DNA from: a virus
Reading direction: 5' to 3' (one strand)
Virus record (IMG/VR): IMGVR_UViG_3300004369_000643
Location: 38,595 to 102,594 of that record
DNA length: 64,000 nucleotides
The translations under genes were made by a program, and so were the position numbers. A model generated the notes under the pieces. That model was not told the DNA's origin. It ran no database searches and was given only the letters and a program-made list of their open reading frames with translations. This document shows, in pieces, positions 31,757 to 39,573 of this stretch (position 1 is its first letter; each line of letters begins with the position of its first letter).

Positions 31757-32266
31757 ATGGCGGCTAAGGTACGTATCAAAAAAGTTAAAACAGGCCCTCT
31801 GAAAAGAAGATTCGCCACTATGGTGCGCAGGTCTAATAACTTTAAACCTGTTTTTCGTTGGGCGATGCGAGAACTCGCTAATTCTCACGAGCAGTTGTTT
31901 GCTAGTGAAGGTGTTCCGGCGGGTGGACGTTGGGAACGTCTTAACGAGGAGTATGCTTCTTGGAAGTTAGAGAACTATGGTGCTAACGGTATTTTAGTTG
32001 CTGATGGTTCTTTACGTAAGTCTTTGACTGCTATTAACTCAGGACGTGGGGTTGTGCGTGACATCGGTGCCACAAAAGCACAGTTTGGTACATCGCTTCC
32101 TTATGCCGACTATCATTTTACAGGAACCCGCAATATGCCTGAACGTAAACCTATTTTTGTACCTAGAACATTTTCCGACAGAACAGCGTTTGTTGTGGGG
32201 CGATATATTATGGACGGGCAAAAAGGTATTGATGCTGCAGCAGCGGCAGCGAAGGTGACGATCTAA
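31757..32266 (+). CDS. Virion morphogenesis protein (Mu gpG/tail-completion-like)
   Basis: A 169-residue protein. The pattern GGRWERLNEEYASWKLENYG, ILVADGSLRKSLTA and a FGTSLPYADYHFTGT segment with ERKPIF near the end is typical of phage virion morphogenesis proteins (Mu gpG-like), which complete the tail or head-tail neck. ATG 31757 begins one base after the previous stop; the longer frame from 31679 is only an overlap with the connector gene. Confidence 0.75.
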   Translation: MAAKVRIKKVKTGPLKRRFATMVRRSNNFKPVFRWAMRELANSHEQLFASEGVPAGGRWERLNEEYASWKLENYGANGILVADGSLRKSLTAINSGRGVVRDIGATKAQFGTSLPYADYHFTGTRNMPERKPIFVPRTFSDRTAFVVGRYIMDGQKGIDAAAAAAKVTI

Positions 32267-32267
32267 A

Positions 32268-33140
32268 ATGATGTCAGGGCCTAGACTAGCAAAATCATAT
32301 GTCTCTAATTACCTTGTTAACGATATTCCGGGCAGACTGCTGACCTATAAAAATCATTGGGGTCTGAGTTCTTCTCAGTTACCTGAGCCACGTAAGTATT
32401 TATCGTATGAGCCGTTTGCTTTAGACGCTTGGCCAACTTTGATTACGTTGGCTATAAGTACAGGTAATATTGAGCGCACAGACTATGCTGTGGATGCTGA
32501 TCCTATTTTCCGGGTTACATATCAGATGCGTACATATATTTGGGTACGTGATTCTGGTGGTCAGATTGTTACGGATCAGCGAGATAATCTTGTAGCAGTT
32601 GTGCGTGAGGCTCTAATGGACAGCCCTTCATTATCCGCCTATGATTCGTCTGTTCCGTGTTACCCCAAGATTGATGAGTCTTCAATTCGGGAAGAGTTTT
32701 CCGATTTAACTTTGATTAAAGGTGAGCGCTTGCTGGCTGGTGCTTTTGTTGGGTATGATCTGTCTTTGGAAGAGCGTGTTGACCACGAGCCACTCGGAGT
32801 GTTGCAGTCTAAGGAAGCAATTGTAAGTAAAATCGCTCTTACCGCCAATGCCCCTACGAATGTTATCGCTATAACAGGGGATACAGAGGTAACTTTATCG
32901 TGGACTGATTCTACTTGGAATGGCGGAGTCTACGATATTACCGGCTACAATATTCAGCAGTCCTCTGACTCTGGTGCTACGTGGACAACTGTTGTGAGCG
33001 ACACCGGCTCATTAGATAGAGTTTATACTGTAAGCGGTTTGACTAATGGTCTAAAGTATCAGTTTAGAGTTGCTTCTGTAAATCAGGCTGGAGTAGGAGC
33101 ATATTCGGCTAGTAGCCTTGCTAAAACACCTACTGCATGA
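32268..33140 (+). CDS. Tail terminator-like protein with C-terminal fibronectin type III domain
   Basis: A 290-residue protein. The N-terminal about 195 residues (DAWPTLITLAIS, FRVTYQMRTYIWVRD, VVREALMDSPSL) look like a tail-terminator or neck protein by content and position. Residues about 200-290 form a fibronectin type III domain: APTNVIAITGDTEVTLSWTD, YNIQQSSDSGATWT and TVSGLTNGLKYQFRVASVN. Such Ig-like domains decorate the outside of many virions and bind surface sugars weakly. Two ATG codons stand side by side; AAGGTGAC lies upstream. Confidence 0.7.
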   Translation: MMSGPRLAKSYVSNYLVNDIPGRLLTYKNHWGLSSSQLPEPRKYLSYEPFALDAWPTLITLAISTGNIERTDYAVDADPIFRVTYQMRTYIWVRDSGGQIVTDQRDNLVAVVREALMDSPSLSAYDSSVPCYPKIDESSIREEFSDLTLIKGERLLAGAFVGYDLSLEERVDHEPLGVLQSKEAIVSKIALTANAPTNVIAITGDTEVTLSWTDSTWNGGVYDITGYNIQQSSDSGATWTTVVSDTGSLDRVYTVSGLTNGLKYQFRVASVNQAGVGAYSASSLAKTPTA

Positions 33141-33146
33141 TAGGAT
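33118..33146 (+). promoter_or_regulatory. Leaderless-type promoter for the gene at 33153
   Basis: TTGCTA (33118-33123), 17 bp, TAGGAT (33141-33146), 6 nt, ATG at 33153. Confidence 0.65.
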
Positions 33147-33152
33147 AGTATT

Positions 33153-36100
33153 ATGGCTATTGGTAGTGGTAGATGGGGTGGTTTGCGTCAAGAGCCGTAC
33201 AATCCTGACCCTAAAGATGCTGACAACGACGGCATCGTTCAGGAAGGCACACCTTTTGAGCGACCTATTGGTACTCGGTATCTGACTGCTGCTGGTGAAG
33301 AAATATCGAGCCTGTTAGATGGTTCTAACGTTTCCCAGTTGGATGGTTTACGGCTTGTTGATGCTAACGGTAATGATGTTTCATATAATCAGTCGTGGCG
33401 TAGTGAAAGTTTGTCTCTGGGTGAACGTCAGCAGTCTATTGGCGAGTCGTTGGGTACTGTTGGACAGTCTTTAGGAACTATTGATAAGGTTCCGGCTACT
33501 GGTGATTATCGTATGGAGCATCGTCCACCCGGACTTGGTGAAGGCGGGCCTTTACATGCTATGGATCAAATTTATCCTGCTGACGTGTATTCTTCTGACG
33601 CTATGAGATTGTATGGTTCTGGTTTGCGGGAAGATGCTGCTAAAGACCGTGAAATGTTTGAGATTATGCGTCGTGTTCGTGGTAATCCTAATGCTGAAGT
33701 TATCATGTATCGTGCCGTTCCGGTAGAGGGAGTAGATACGATTAATCCGGGGGATTGGGTTACTCCTTCTCGGCTGTATGCTGTTGAGCATGGTGAAGGC
33801 CCTATGCGTGGTCAGTATAGGATACTTGAGATGCGTGTGCGTGCAGGTGATTTGCATACAGATGGTAACTATATTTACGAGTTTGGTTATGATCCTATGC
33901 CGGTGGAGAAGCCTGTTGATAATAGGCGTTTGAGTCCTGCCGCTAAAGAGTTGCATGAAGATGTGATTCCTTCGTGGAGTTCGGGGGATGAGGCTTGGGC
34001 GGATTTCCCCGATTTAGAGGAGCGTGGATCACAGGTATGGGAAGCGTATTCAAACGGAGAGATTGACGGTATTGAATATGAAGAAATTTATTTCGAGGTA
34101 GTTAATGAGGGTTTACAGCGCCGATTGAGTGAGATTAGTCGTGTGTATGGGGATGAAACTGGTGATATTTTAGATGCTTGGGTTCGTGGTGACATTGGTG
34201 TTACTGAAGGAGTGCGTAATGATATTTCTAATGGGAGATATCAGGGTTTAATTGAGTTAATTCAGGATTCGCCCCCTAAAGAAACTTTGTGGCGTGGCAT
34301 GATGATCGACCCAGAAACTCAGCAACGTATGGAAGCGGCGGGTGTTATTAATATGCCGGTTGGGGCAACTTCAACTAATGAAAGAGCCGCAGGAGAATAT
34401 GCTGGCCTTTCTGGTGGAATGGGCGGGCCGTCATCTATTATGATTAAAGTTGAGGGGGCAAATGCGTTTCCTGCTAGAACTGTGTCACCTGTAGATTCTG
34501 ATGATGAGTGGCTAGTCACTGGAGATTTTGATATTGTTTCTGTTGATGAGTATGTTGGGTCGGGTCGGTTGCCGGGTGGTACACGTGCAAAGCAATGGAC
34601 TGTTCGTCCACGTACATCACCAGATTCAGATGCTGATGCTCCTGCTATTCGTGATGGTTCTGATGTTATTCAGCAAAGAAATATAGAGGTAGTAAACGGT
34701 ATTAAGGAAGCGGGTGGTTTGTTTAGACGTGGTGATATGACTCCTGATGAGCGTGCAGCGTTTATTGCCGGTGAGCCGACAGGAACTAGTCAGTATAGAT
34801 ATTCTACTGATACCCCCGCAGAACAGTTAGATGCTTTGATTGATCGCAGGTTGTCTACTGAGTTTGATGACAAACCAGCGGGAGTTTATAACCCTAGTTT
34901 ACAACGCCAGATAGAAAAGATAGAACAAGATAGGATTGAGTTTATCGAGCGTTTTGGTGACAGCGATCCTAATAATCGTTCCACTATTGATCAGTATGAT
35001 AAGAATATAGAGCGTTTAAGAGCACATCAGGATTATTTATCGAATACGCCTAGAGAGCAAATTAGGGAAGACATTTTAACGTTTCTAAGAACTGCGGTGG
35101 AAGACGAGGATACTCGTGTTGCGGTTACCGTACCAACAGGTAGATTAGATCAGATTATTTCTGGGGGCGGTAGGTATAAGACAACTCACGAGGTAGTTAG
35201 TAATCATTCTGGGTCAGAAGCACGACGACAGTATGAGGCGGCACTAGGCTTACCTATGTCTACCCCTGATGAATTACGTCCTGCGTCTGGGTATGTGTTG
35301 TATGGGGATCGAATGCGTAAATTGAATGAGGCTGCTGCTAAACGTGCCGAAGAACTTGGTGCAGATATGGATTTGTTTGATCCTTTGGCTTCTATACCCC
35401 GCTTAGAAGATTCAATAGGTGGAACACGGGTGTATGGTGATATTCAGTTCATTTTACGCCCCGAAGTTAAGGATCGCACTAAGTTTGGTATTGGCGATAG
35501 TTACAATAATACGATAGATGGTGCTCCGATGGTTGGTGCTACTGATGACGAGTTACTTGGTCAAGCATTTCAAAACATGGGTGGAAAGGGGGCACAAACG
35601 AACAAGAATAATAAAACACTTGCACATATTTTAGATCACATGTTGACTGGACGGGGAGATATGATGGGCGCTGGCCCAGAGGGAGATAAACTTTTACCGC
35701 AGCACGCATATGGTAAAGGTATAACAACAGATTACCACGAAGCGTTAATTATGGGGTCTTTTGATCTTTCTGAGGTTGAAAGAATCGTCATGCCGGTTGC
35801 TTCCCCAGAGGGGGTTTCTATTTCAGATGTTGAAACCATTAAATCAGAACCTACATTTATGAAAAATGTCTCCCCTGAAGACCTTGCTTTTTTTGAACGT
35901 TATTTCAGCGAAGGAAGTTCTAGGGCACAAGACGAAGTACGGTCTTTAATGCTGTCAACTGAGTTAACGGCTACATTGTCTCGCACCAAAGCAGATAAGA
36001 AGAGAGAAGAGTTTGCCGAAAAGATTCGTTCGCTCGCTCCAAATATACAAATTTCGTGGGTTAATACGTATGGTGTAGATTTTGATAAGGAACTTCAATC

Positions 36101-36248
36101 TATAGCGGATGCTGATGGGGTTGCGGTTGAAGACCTGTTGTCTACTAATTTCAGTAAGCGGTGGCCAAATTTTATTGCGGAGTTAAGGGCTGCTGAAATT
36201 CCTCTGGATTATGCATATGATTTTTCGACAACTGGCTCTGTAGTGTAA
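33153..36248 (+). CDS. Large multidomain ADP-ribosyltransferase-like protein
   Basis: A 1031-residue protein. The N terminus has DADNDGIVQEGT, a DxDxDG calcium-loop-like motif. About residues 184-250, MYRAVPVEG, INPGDWVTPSRLYAVEHGEG and LHTDGNYIYEFGYDP form one putative domain. About 330-465 shows the R-S-E layout of ADP-ribosyltransferases: LWRG (R381), GATSTN (S407) and SDDEWLV (E452). A third region (about 660-885), VPTGRLDQIISGG, YGDIQFILRPEV and YHEALIMGSFDLSEVERIV, resembles DUF3626-type proteins. It lies between neck and sheath genes and has its own leaderless promoter. A virion-delivered effector is likely, but the enzyme activity is inferred. Confidence 0.65.
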   Translation: MAIGSGRWGGLRQEPYNPDPKDADNDGIVQEGTPFERPIGTRYLTAAGEEISSLLDGSNVSQLDGLRLVDANGNDVSYNQSWRSESLSLGERQQSIGESLGTVGQSLGTIDKVPATGDYRMEHRPPGLGEGGPLHAMDQIYPADVYSSDAMRLYGSGLREDAAKDREMFEIMRRVRGNPNAEVIMYRAVPVEGVDTINPGDWVTPSRLYAVEHGEGPMRGQYRILEMRVRAGDLHTDGNYIYEFGYDPMPVEKPVDNRRLSPAAKELHEDVIPSWSSGDEAWADFPDLEERGSQVWEAYSNGEIDGIEYEEIYFEVVNEGLQRRLSEISRVYGDETGDILDAWVRGDIGVTEGVRNDISNGRYQGLIELIQDSPPKETLWRGMMIDPETQQRMEAAGVINMPVGATSTNERAAGEYAGLSGGMGGPSSIMIKVEGANAFPARTVSPVDSDDEWLVTGDFDIVSVDEYVGSGRLPGGTRAKQWTVRPRTSPDSDADAPAIRDGSDVIQQRNIEVVNGIKEAGGLFRRGDMTPDERAAFIAGEPTGTSQYRYSTDTPAEQLDALIDRRLSTEFDDKPAGVYNPSLQRQIEKIEQDRIEFIERFGDSDPNNRSTIDQYDKNIERLRAHQDYLSNTPREQIREDILTFLRTAVEDEDTRVAVTVPTGRLDQIISGGGRYKTTHEVVSNHSGSEARRQYEAALGLPMSTPDELRPASGYVLYGDRMRKLNEAAAKRAEELGADMDLFDPLASIPRLEDSIGGTRVYGDIQFILRPEVKDRTKFGIGDSYNNTIDGAPMVGATDDELLGQAFQNMGGKGAQTNKNNKTLAHILDHMLTGRGDMMGAGPEGDKLLPQHAYGKGITTDYHEALIMGSFDLSEVERIVMPVASPEGVSISDVETIKSEPTFMKNVSPEDLAFFERYFSEGSSRAQDEVRSLMLSTELTATLSRTKADKKREEFAEKIRSLAPNIQISWVNTYGVDFDKELQSIADADGVAVEDLLSTNFSKRWPNFIAELRAAEIPLDYAYDFSTTGSVV

Positions 36249-36257
36249 AGGAAAAAT

Positions 36258-36617
36258 ATGAAAAATAAAGTTAAGTACTACCCCATAGGTGTATCTTCAG
36301 ATTTTGTTTTATTTTACAATTCTGAGTATTCACTTAATGGTGAAGAATTAAACGGATATGTTGTAACGAGGAACACTGCTGATCCTGTCGATTTAATGGC
36401 TTTCTTACTTCGATCTAATGACATTAGAAAAGTTCCATCTGGGCTAGCAGACTATGTTTTCACTATGAGAGAAAGTTTTGCTATAGAAAATAAGCCTGCC
36501 CCTGATAATCTTATACCTAAAACGGTAAAGCCTATCCCATTGTTTGACTCTAGCGAGTTTATGGAAGAAACTTTAACGAAGTTAAACATTCCGTTTGCTT
36601 CATTATCACCACAGTAG
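36258..36617 (+). CDS. Hypothetical protein
   Basis: A 119-residue protein (MKNKVKYYPIGVSSDFVLFY ...) with no recognised family. An AAGGAAAA ribosome binding site lies before the ATG, 9 bp after the large ART-like gene, so it is probably co-transcribed with it and might be a partner or immunity-type protein; this is speculative. Confidence 0.65.
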   Translation: MKNKVKYYPIGVSSDFVLFYNSEYSLNGEELNGYVVTRNTADPVDLMAFLLRSNDIRKVPSGLADYVFTMRESFAIENKPAPDNLIPKTVKPIPLFDSSEFMEETLTKLNIPFASLSPQ

Positions 36618-36622
36618 TTACG

Positions 36623-36653
36623 TTGGCAGGCAGGTGCTGGGTGGTAATATAAT
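36623..36653 (+). promoter_or_regulatory. Promoter for the tail sheath operon
   Basis: TTGGCA (36623-36628) with either TAATAT (36645-36650, 16 bp) or TATAAT (36648-36653, 19 bp). The start would fall about 75 nt before the sheath ATG, so unlike many others this transcript has a leader and a ribosome binding site. Confidence 0.5.
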
Positions 36654-36733
36654 ACTTGACAGAGCAGACGCTACGTCTAGCCCTCAGGGCAAGTCAATAC
36701 GGTATTGAACGACAAAGAAATTGGAGGCTAAAA

Positions 36734-38242
36734 ATGCCGGGAGTTAATGTCACCACTGCAGTGCGCACTGGTCCTGTGGGTACTACAGATGTCGTGGCAG
36801 GTCAAGTTTTTATGGTTGGTGAGGCTGAGCGGGGGCCTACAGACGTACCCACGCTTCTTCGGTCTTTCAACGACTACACGACCTACTACGGAAACTACGA
36901 ATCAGGATCACTTTACAGCCATGTGAAAACTTTCTTCGATGAGGGCGGTTCACGTTGTTATGTTCAGCGTGTTGTGGCCAGCGATGCTGCTGCCGCTACT
37001 CTCACTTTGAACGACGCTTCTGGCTCAGCCACAATGGTGGCAACTGCAAAGAACGTTGGCGATTGGGCTGATAATCTTGATATTGAGATTGCTGCTGCTG
37101 ACGTTTCTGGCTTCAAGGTTAAGGTTTATCTGGATGACGCTTTGCTGCTTTCGACTCGTGACCTCACATCTGTTTCGGATGCGATTAACGTGGTGAACAG
37201 TTCAGCGGTTTCACATTTAATTGCATTGTCTGATGATGTAACTGCAGGTACCAACCCTGCTACTACAGCGGCTACTGCTTTGAGTGGTGGTACTGACAGT
37301 GCAGGCGCTACCCCTGTTGATGCGGACGATATTGTTGCCGCTCTTGCTGCAGCAACTACCAATCTTACACCTAATCTGGGTACAGGCGCTGTTTGCGCTC
37401 CGGGGTGGTCAACCACTGGTGTTTGGGAAGCACTTCGTGACCATGCAAAAGAGTACAACCGTATTGCGATTCTGTCGTTTGCTTCTGGCACTTCAGCATC
37501 GTCGGCTCGCTCTTCAGCAGCAGGCTACTATGCCGATGCGAAGGCAAGTTACATGGGCTTCTACTGGCCGCACATCAAGGTTCCTGCACCGAATGCTGCA
37601 GAGTTGGCAACAAATCAGGCATCAGTTGCTGGTTCAACGGTAACCATTTCGCCTGAGTCGTTTGTTGCTGGTGCTCGTGCTAGAGCCATTCAGCAGAGTG
37701 GAGGCCCTTGGCGTGCAGGTGCTGGACAGATTTCTCAGGCTAAGACTGTTTCCGCTTTGGCGCAGGATGTTACTGCTGCTACCGGTGAGACAATGGACGC
37801 TGCCCGAGTGAACGTGCTCCGTAAGATTGGTAACGGAATCCGTGTTTACGGTGCCCGCTCAGTATCGAACGATGAGGCTAACTGGCGCTATATCACAATG
37901 CGTGACACGATGAACTACATTGTGGCTGGCGTTGAGGCCCGCATGGAAGAGTACGTGTTTGAGACGGTTGACGCACGAGGAAACTTGTTCGGACGAATCC
38001 GTGGCTCAATTAAGGCTTTCTTGGAGCCTATTCGTGCCGCTGGCGGTCTCTACGAAGCGTTTGATGACGATGGTGTCATGATTGATCCCGGCTTCAATGT
38101 CGTGGTTGATAGCACTATCAATCCAGCGACGCAACTCGCCAACGGTCTGGTTAAGGCTCAAGTTGGTGTCCGGGTCTCCGGGGTTGCGGATTTAATTGAT
38201 ATAGTAATCACTAAGAGCAATCTTTCGGCTCCCGTAATCTAA
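36734..38242 (+). CDS. Tail sheath protein
   Basis: A 502-residue contractile sheath subunit. The N terminus (GVNVTTAVRTGPVG, GQVFMVGEAERGPTDVPTLL) and the C-terminal block (YGARSVSNDEANWRYITMRD, YIVAGVEARMEEYVFETVD, FGRIRGSIKAFLEPIRAAGG, ATQLANGLVKAQVGVRVS) are characteristic. It polymerises round the tail tube and contracts on infection, which defines this phage as a myovirus. ATG 36734 is chosen for the TTGGAGGC ribosome binding site. The tube gene follows 10 bp later. Confidence 0.92.
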   Translation: MPGVNVTTAVRTGPVGTTDVVAGQVFMVGEAERGPTDVPTLLRSFNDYTTYYGNYESGSLYSHVKTFFDEGGSRCYVQRVVASDAAAATLTLNDASGSATMVATAKNVGDWADNLDIEIAAADVSGFKVKVYLDDALLLSTRDLTSVSDAINVVNSSAVSHLIALSDDVTAGTNPATTAATALSGGTDSAGATPVDADDIVAALAAATTNLTPNLGTGAVCAPGWSTTGVWEALRDHAKEYNRIAILSFASGTSASSARSSAAGYYADAKASYMGFYWPHIKVPAPNAAELATNQASVAGSTVTISPESFVAGARARAIQQSGGPWRAGAGQISQAKTVSALAQDVTAATGETMDAARVNVLRKIGNGIRVYGARSVSNDEANWRYITMRDTMNYIVAGVEARMEEYVFETVDARGNLFGRIRGSIKAFLEPIRAAGGLYEAFDDDGVMIDPGFNVVVDSTINPATQLANGLVKAQVGVRVSGVADLIDIVITKSNLSAPVI

Positions 38243-38252
38243 GGAGATATAA

Positions 38253-38702
38253 ATGGCTAAGGCAACCCAGAGGCAAATTGTTGCAGAGATTTCAGCGGTT
38301 AGAGATGTTCCCGGCCATATTCCGGGGCCTTCTTTCTCCACGTACTTTGCTACGGTTAGCGGCGGCGAAATCAGTGCCGCAGTAGAAAAGGTGTATGATG
38401 GCGGGGCTTCGTTCCCTGAGGTTCTTTGTGCTCCTTCAGAAATTGGTGACATCACGCTGAGCAGGTTCTATGATCCTGATGACGATGCTACTAGATTGAA
38501 TAACCTTCGTCAGTTGGTTGGTTCAACGTACTACGATGTCAAGATTTACACTCTTAACTGCGATCTTGCTGAGCCGGGTTCTGAGCGAATTTACCCAAGA
38601 TGCTTACTTGTAGGGCTTACAGAGCCTGATGGTGATGCTTCTTCAGGTGCTCCGGCTTCGTTCTCGCTCACTTTCTCAGTGAGCCGAGTCAGCGCTATCT
38701 GA
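38253..38702 (+). CDS. Tail tube protein
   Basis: A 149-residue protein immediately after the sheath. It has the beta-sandwich composition of myovirus tube proteins: YFATVSGGEISAAVEKVYDG, GDITLSRFYDPDDDATRLNNL and a final FSLTFSVSRVSAI. It stacks in hexamers to form the inner tube through which DNA passes. An AAGGAGAT ribosome binding site is present. A strong terminator follows. Confidence 0.85.
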   Translation: MAKATQRQIVAEISAVRDVPGHIPGPSFSTYFATVSGGEISAAVEKVYDGGASFPEVLCAPSEIGDITLSRFYDPDDDATRLNNLRQLVGSTYYDVKIYTLNCDLAEPGSERIYPRCLLVGLTEPDGDASSGAPASFSLTFSVSRVSAI

Positions 38703-38734
38703 TCCTCACACTTTTAAAAATTTAATAAAGATTT

Positions 38735-38764
38735 GGCGCTGCTTCGGTAGCGCCTTTTCTTTTT
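38735..38764 (+). terminator. Rho-independent terminator after the tail tube gene
   Basis: An 8-bp stem GGCGCTGC/GTAGCGCC (one G-U pair) with a UUCG tetraloop, followed by TTTTCTTTTT. Confidence 0.92.
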
Positions 38765-38771
38765 ACACTAG

Positions 38772-38800
38772 TTGACATGTGCATATGAAAAGAATAGTAT
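38772..38800 (+). promoter_or_regulatory. Leaderless-type promoter for the tail assembly chaperone
   Basis: TTGACA (38772-38777), 17 bp, TAGTAT (38795-38800), 6 nt, ATG at 38807. It lies just after the tube terminator. Confidence 0.8.
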
Positions 38801-38806
38801 ATAAAC

Positions 38807-39322
38807 ATGAGTACAGAAGAAAATGACATCATTGAGGTTGCAGGTTCCGCACCTGCCGCCGCACAAAAGAAGGCTAGTAAGGTTACCCTGCTGGATCAGT
38901 TGAAGTCGGAAATTTCTAAGGAAGTTACACGTCCTGAAATTGAGATTCCTATTCCTGAGCGTAGGGGCGTTACTGTTCGTTACTCCCCTAACATTACTAA
39001 TGAGCAGTTGAAGGCTTGGCGGCGCAACTCTACCAACAGAAAGACTGAGGAACTTGATTCTATTAAGTTCTCTTGTTATGTTGTCGGTCAGACGGTGACT
39101 GGTATTTACTTTAACGGCGAGTTGGTTTTGGATGACGATGGTAATGCAATTACTTTCGCATCTGGCGTTGTTATGGAGATGACTGAAACTGATCGTCCTT
39201 TGCCTGACGCCATTCGGGCGTTCTTCGCTGTTGACCCTCACCTTGAGAGCACCGCTCTTAAGATTCTTGACCATGCTGGTTATGGTGATGAAGTTGACAT
39301 GGAGGACCCTACGAAGGGCTAG
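38807..39322 (+). CDS. Tail assembly chaperone, zero-frame product
   Basis: A 171-residue acidic protein in the usual place between tube and tape measure. The middle (RGVTVRYSPNITNEQLKAWR, DSIKFSCYVVGQTVTGIYFN) is beta-rich and the end is helical. It should bind the tape measure during tail assembly. The -1 frame is open across the stop (TAG 39320-39322) and continues to 39513, so a longer frameshift form is expected, as in most long-tailed phages. No ribosome binding site; a near-consensus leaderless promoter. Confidence 0.75.
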   Translation: MSTEENDIIEVAGSAPAAAQKKASKVTLLDQLKSEISKEVTRPEIEIPIPERRGVTVRYSPNITNEQLKAWRRNSTNRKTEELDSIKFSCYVVGQTVTGIYFNGELVLDDDGNAITFASGVVMEMTETDRPLPDAIRAFFAVDPHLESTALKILDHAGYGDEVDMEDPTKG

Positions 39323-39513
39323 TTGATAGTCTTTCGGAAGATGTCCGAATTAAATCAGCAGCCCGTCTAGGAGAGACGTTTCACGTTGATCCGATTCAGT
39401 TATTGGACTCTACGAACGATGAGTGGTTGATTCGTATGGCGTGTGCCCAAGCGTTGGCTAGGGATCATGCGGAACGAGAAAGACAAAGAAAAGCAGCGCA
39501 GGGTGGCTACTGA
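39316..39513 (+). CDS. Tail assembly chaperone, -1 frameshift extension
   Basis: The -1 frame reads GLVDSLSEDVRIKSAARLGE and on for 65 residues, ending at 39513. It opens after a TGA at 39295-39297 and has no ATG, GTG or TTG before the middle of the segment, so independent initiation is unlikely. No classic X XXY YYZ heptamer exists in the window; the best slip is G GGC TAG (39316-39322), where the Gly tRNA can re-pair from GGC to GGG with the stop in the A site. Frameshifted chaperones at this gene position are standard, so the fusion is well supported although the exact slip base is not. Confidence 0.65.
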   Translation, partial: GLVDSLSEDVRIKSAARLGETFHVDPIQLLDSTNDEWLIRMACAQALARDHAERERQRKAAQGGY

Positions 39514-39516
39514 GTG

Positions 39517-39553
39517 CCGGGGATTTCTATAGAATATCTATAGGAATTCCCGG
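39517..39553 (+). promoter_or_regulatory. Long RNA hairpin before the tape measure gene
   Basis: Arms 39517-39532 and 39538-39553 pair over 16 bp with a 5-nt loop AATAT. Two positions are G-U pairs, so pairing is complete in RNA but not in DNA. TTCTCTATTT follows. It could be an attenuating terminator, an RNase processing site or a stabiliser of the tape measure mRNA. Confidence 0.6.
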
Positions 39554-39573
39554 TTCTCTATTTGGGGGCAGTT

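Noticed and set aside
33552-33956. A 134-codon minus-strand frame.
   Set aside because: Antisense to a well-supported plus-strand protein, with Thr/Ile/Asn/His bias expected from codon mirroring.
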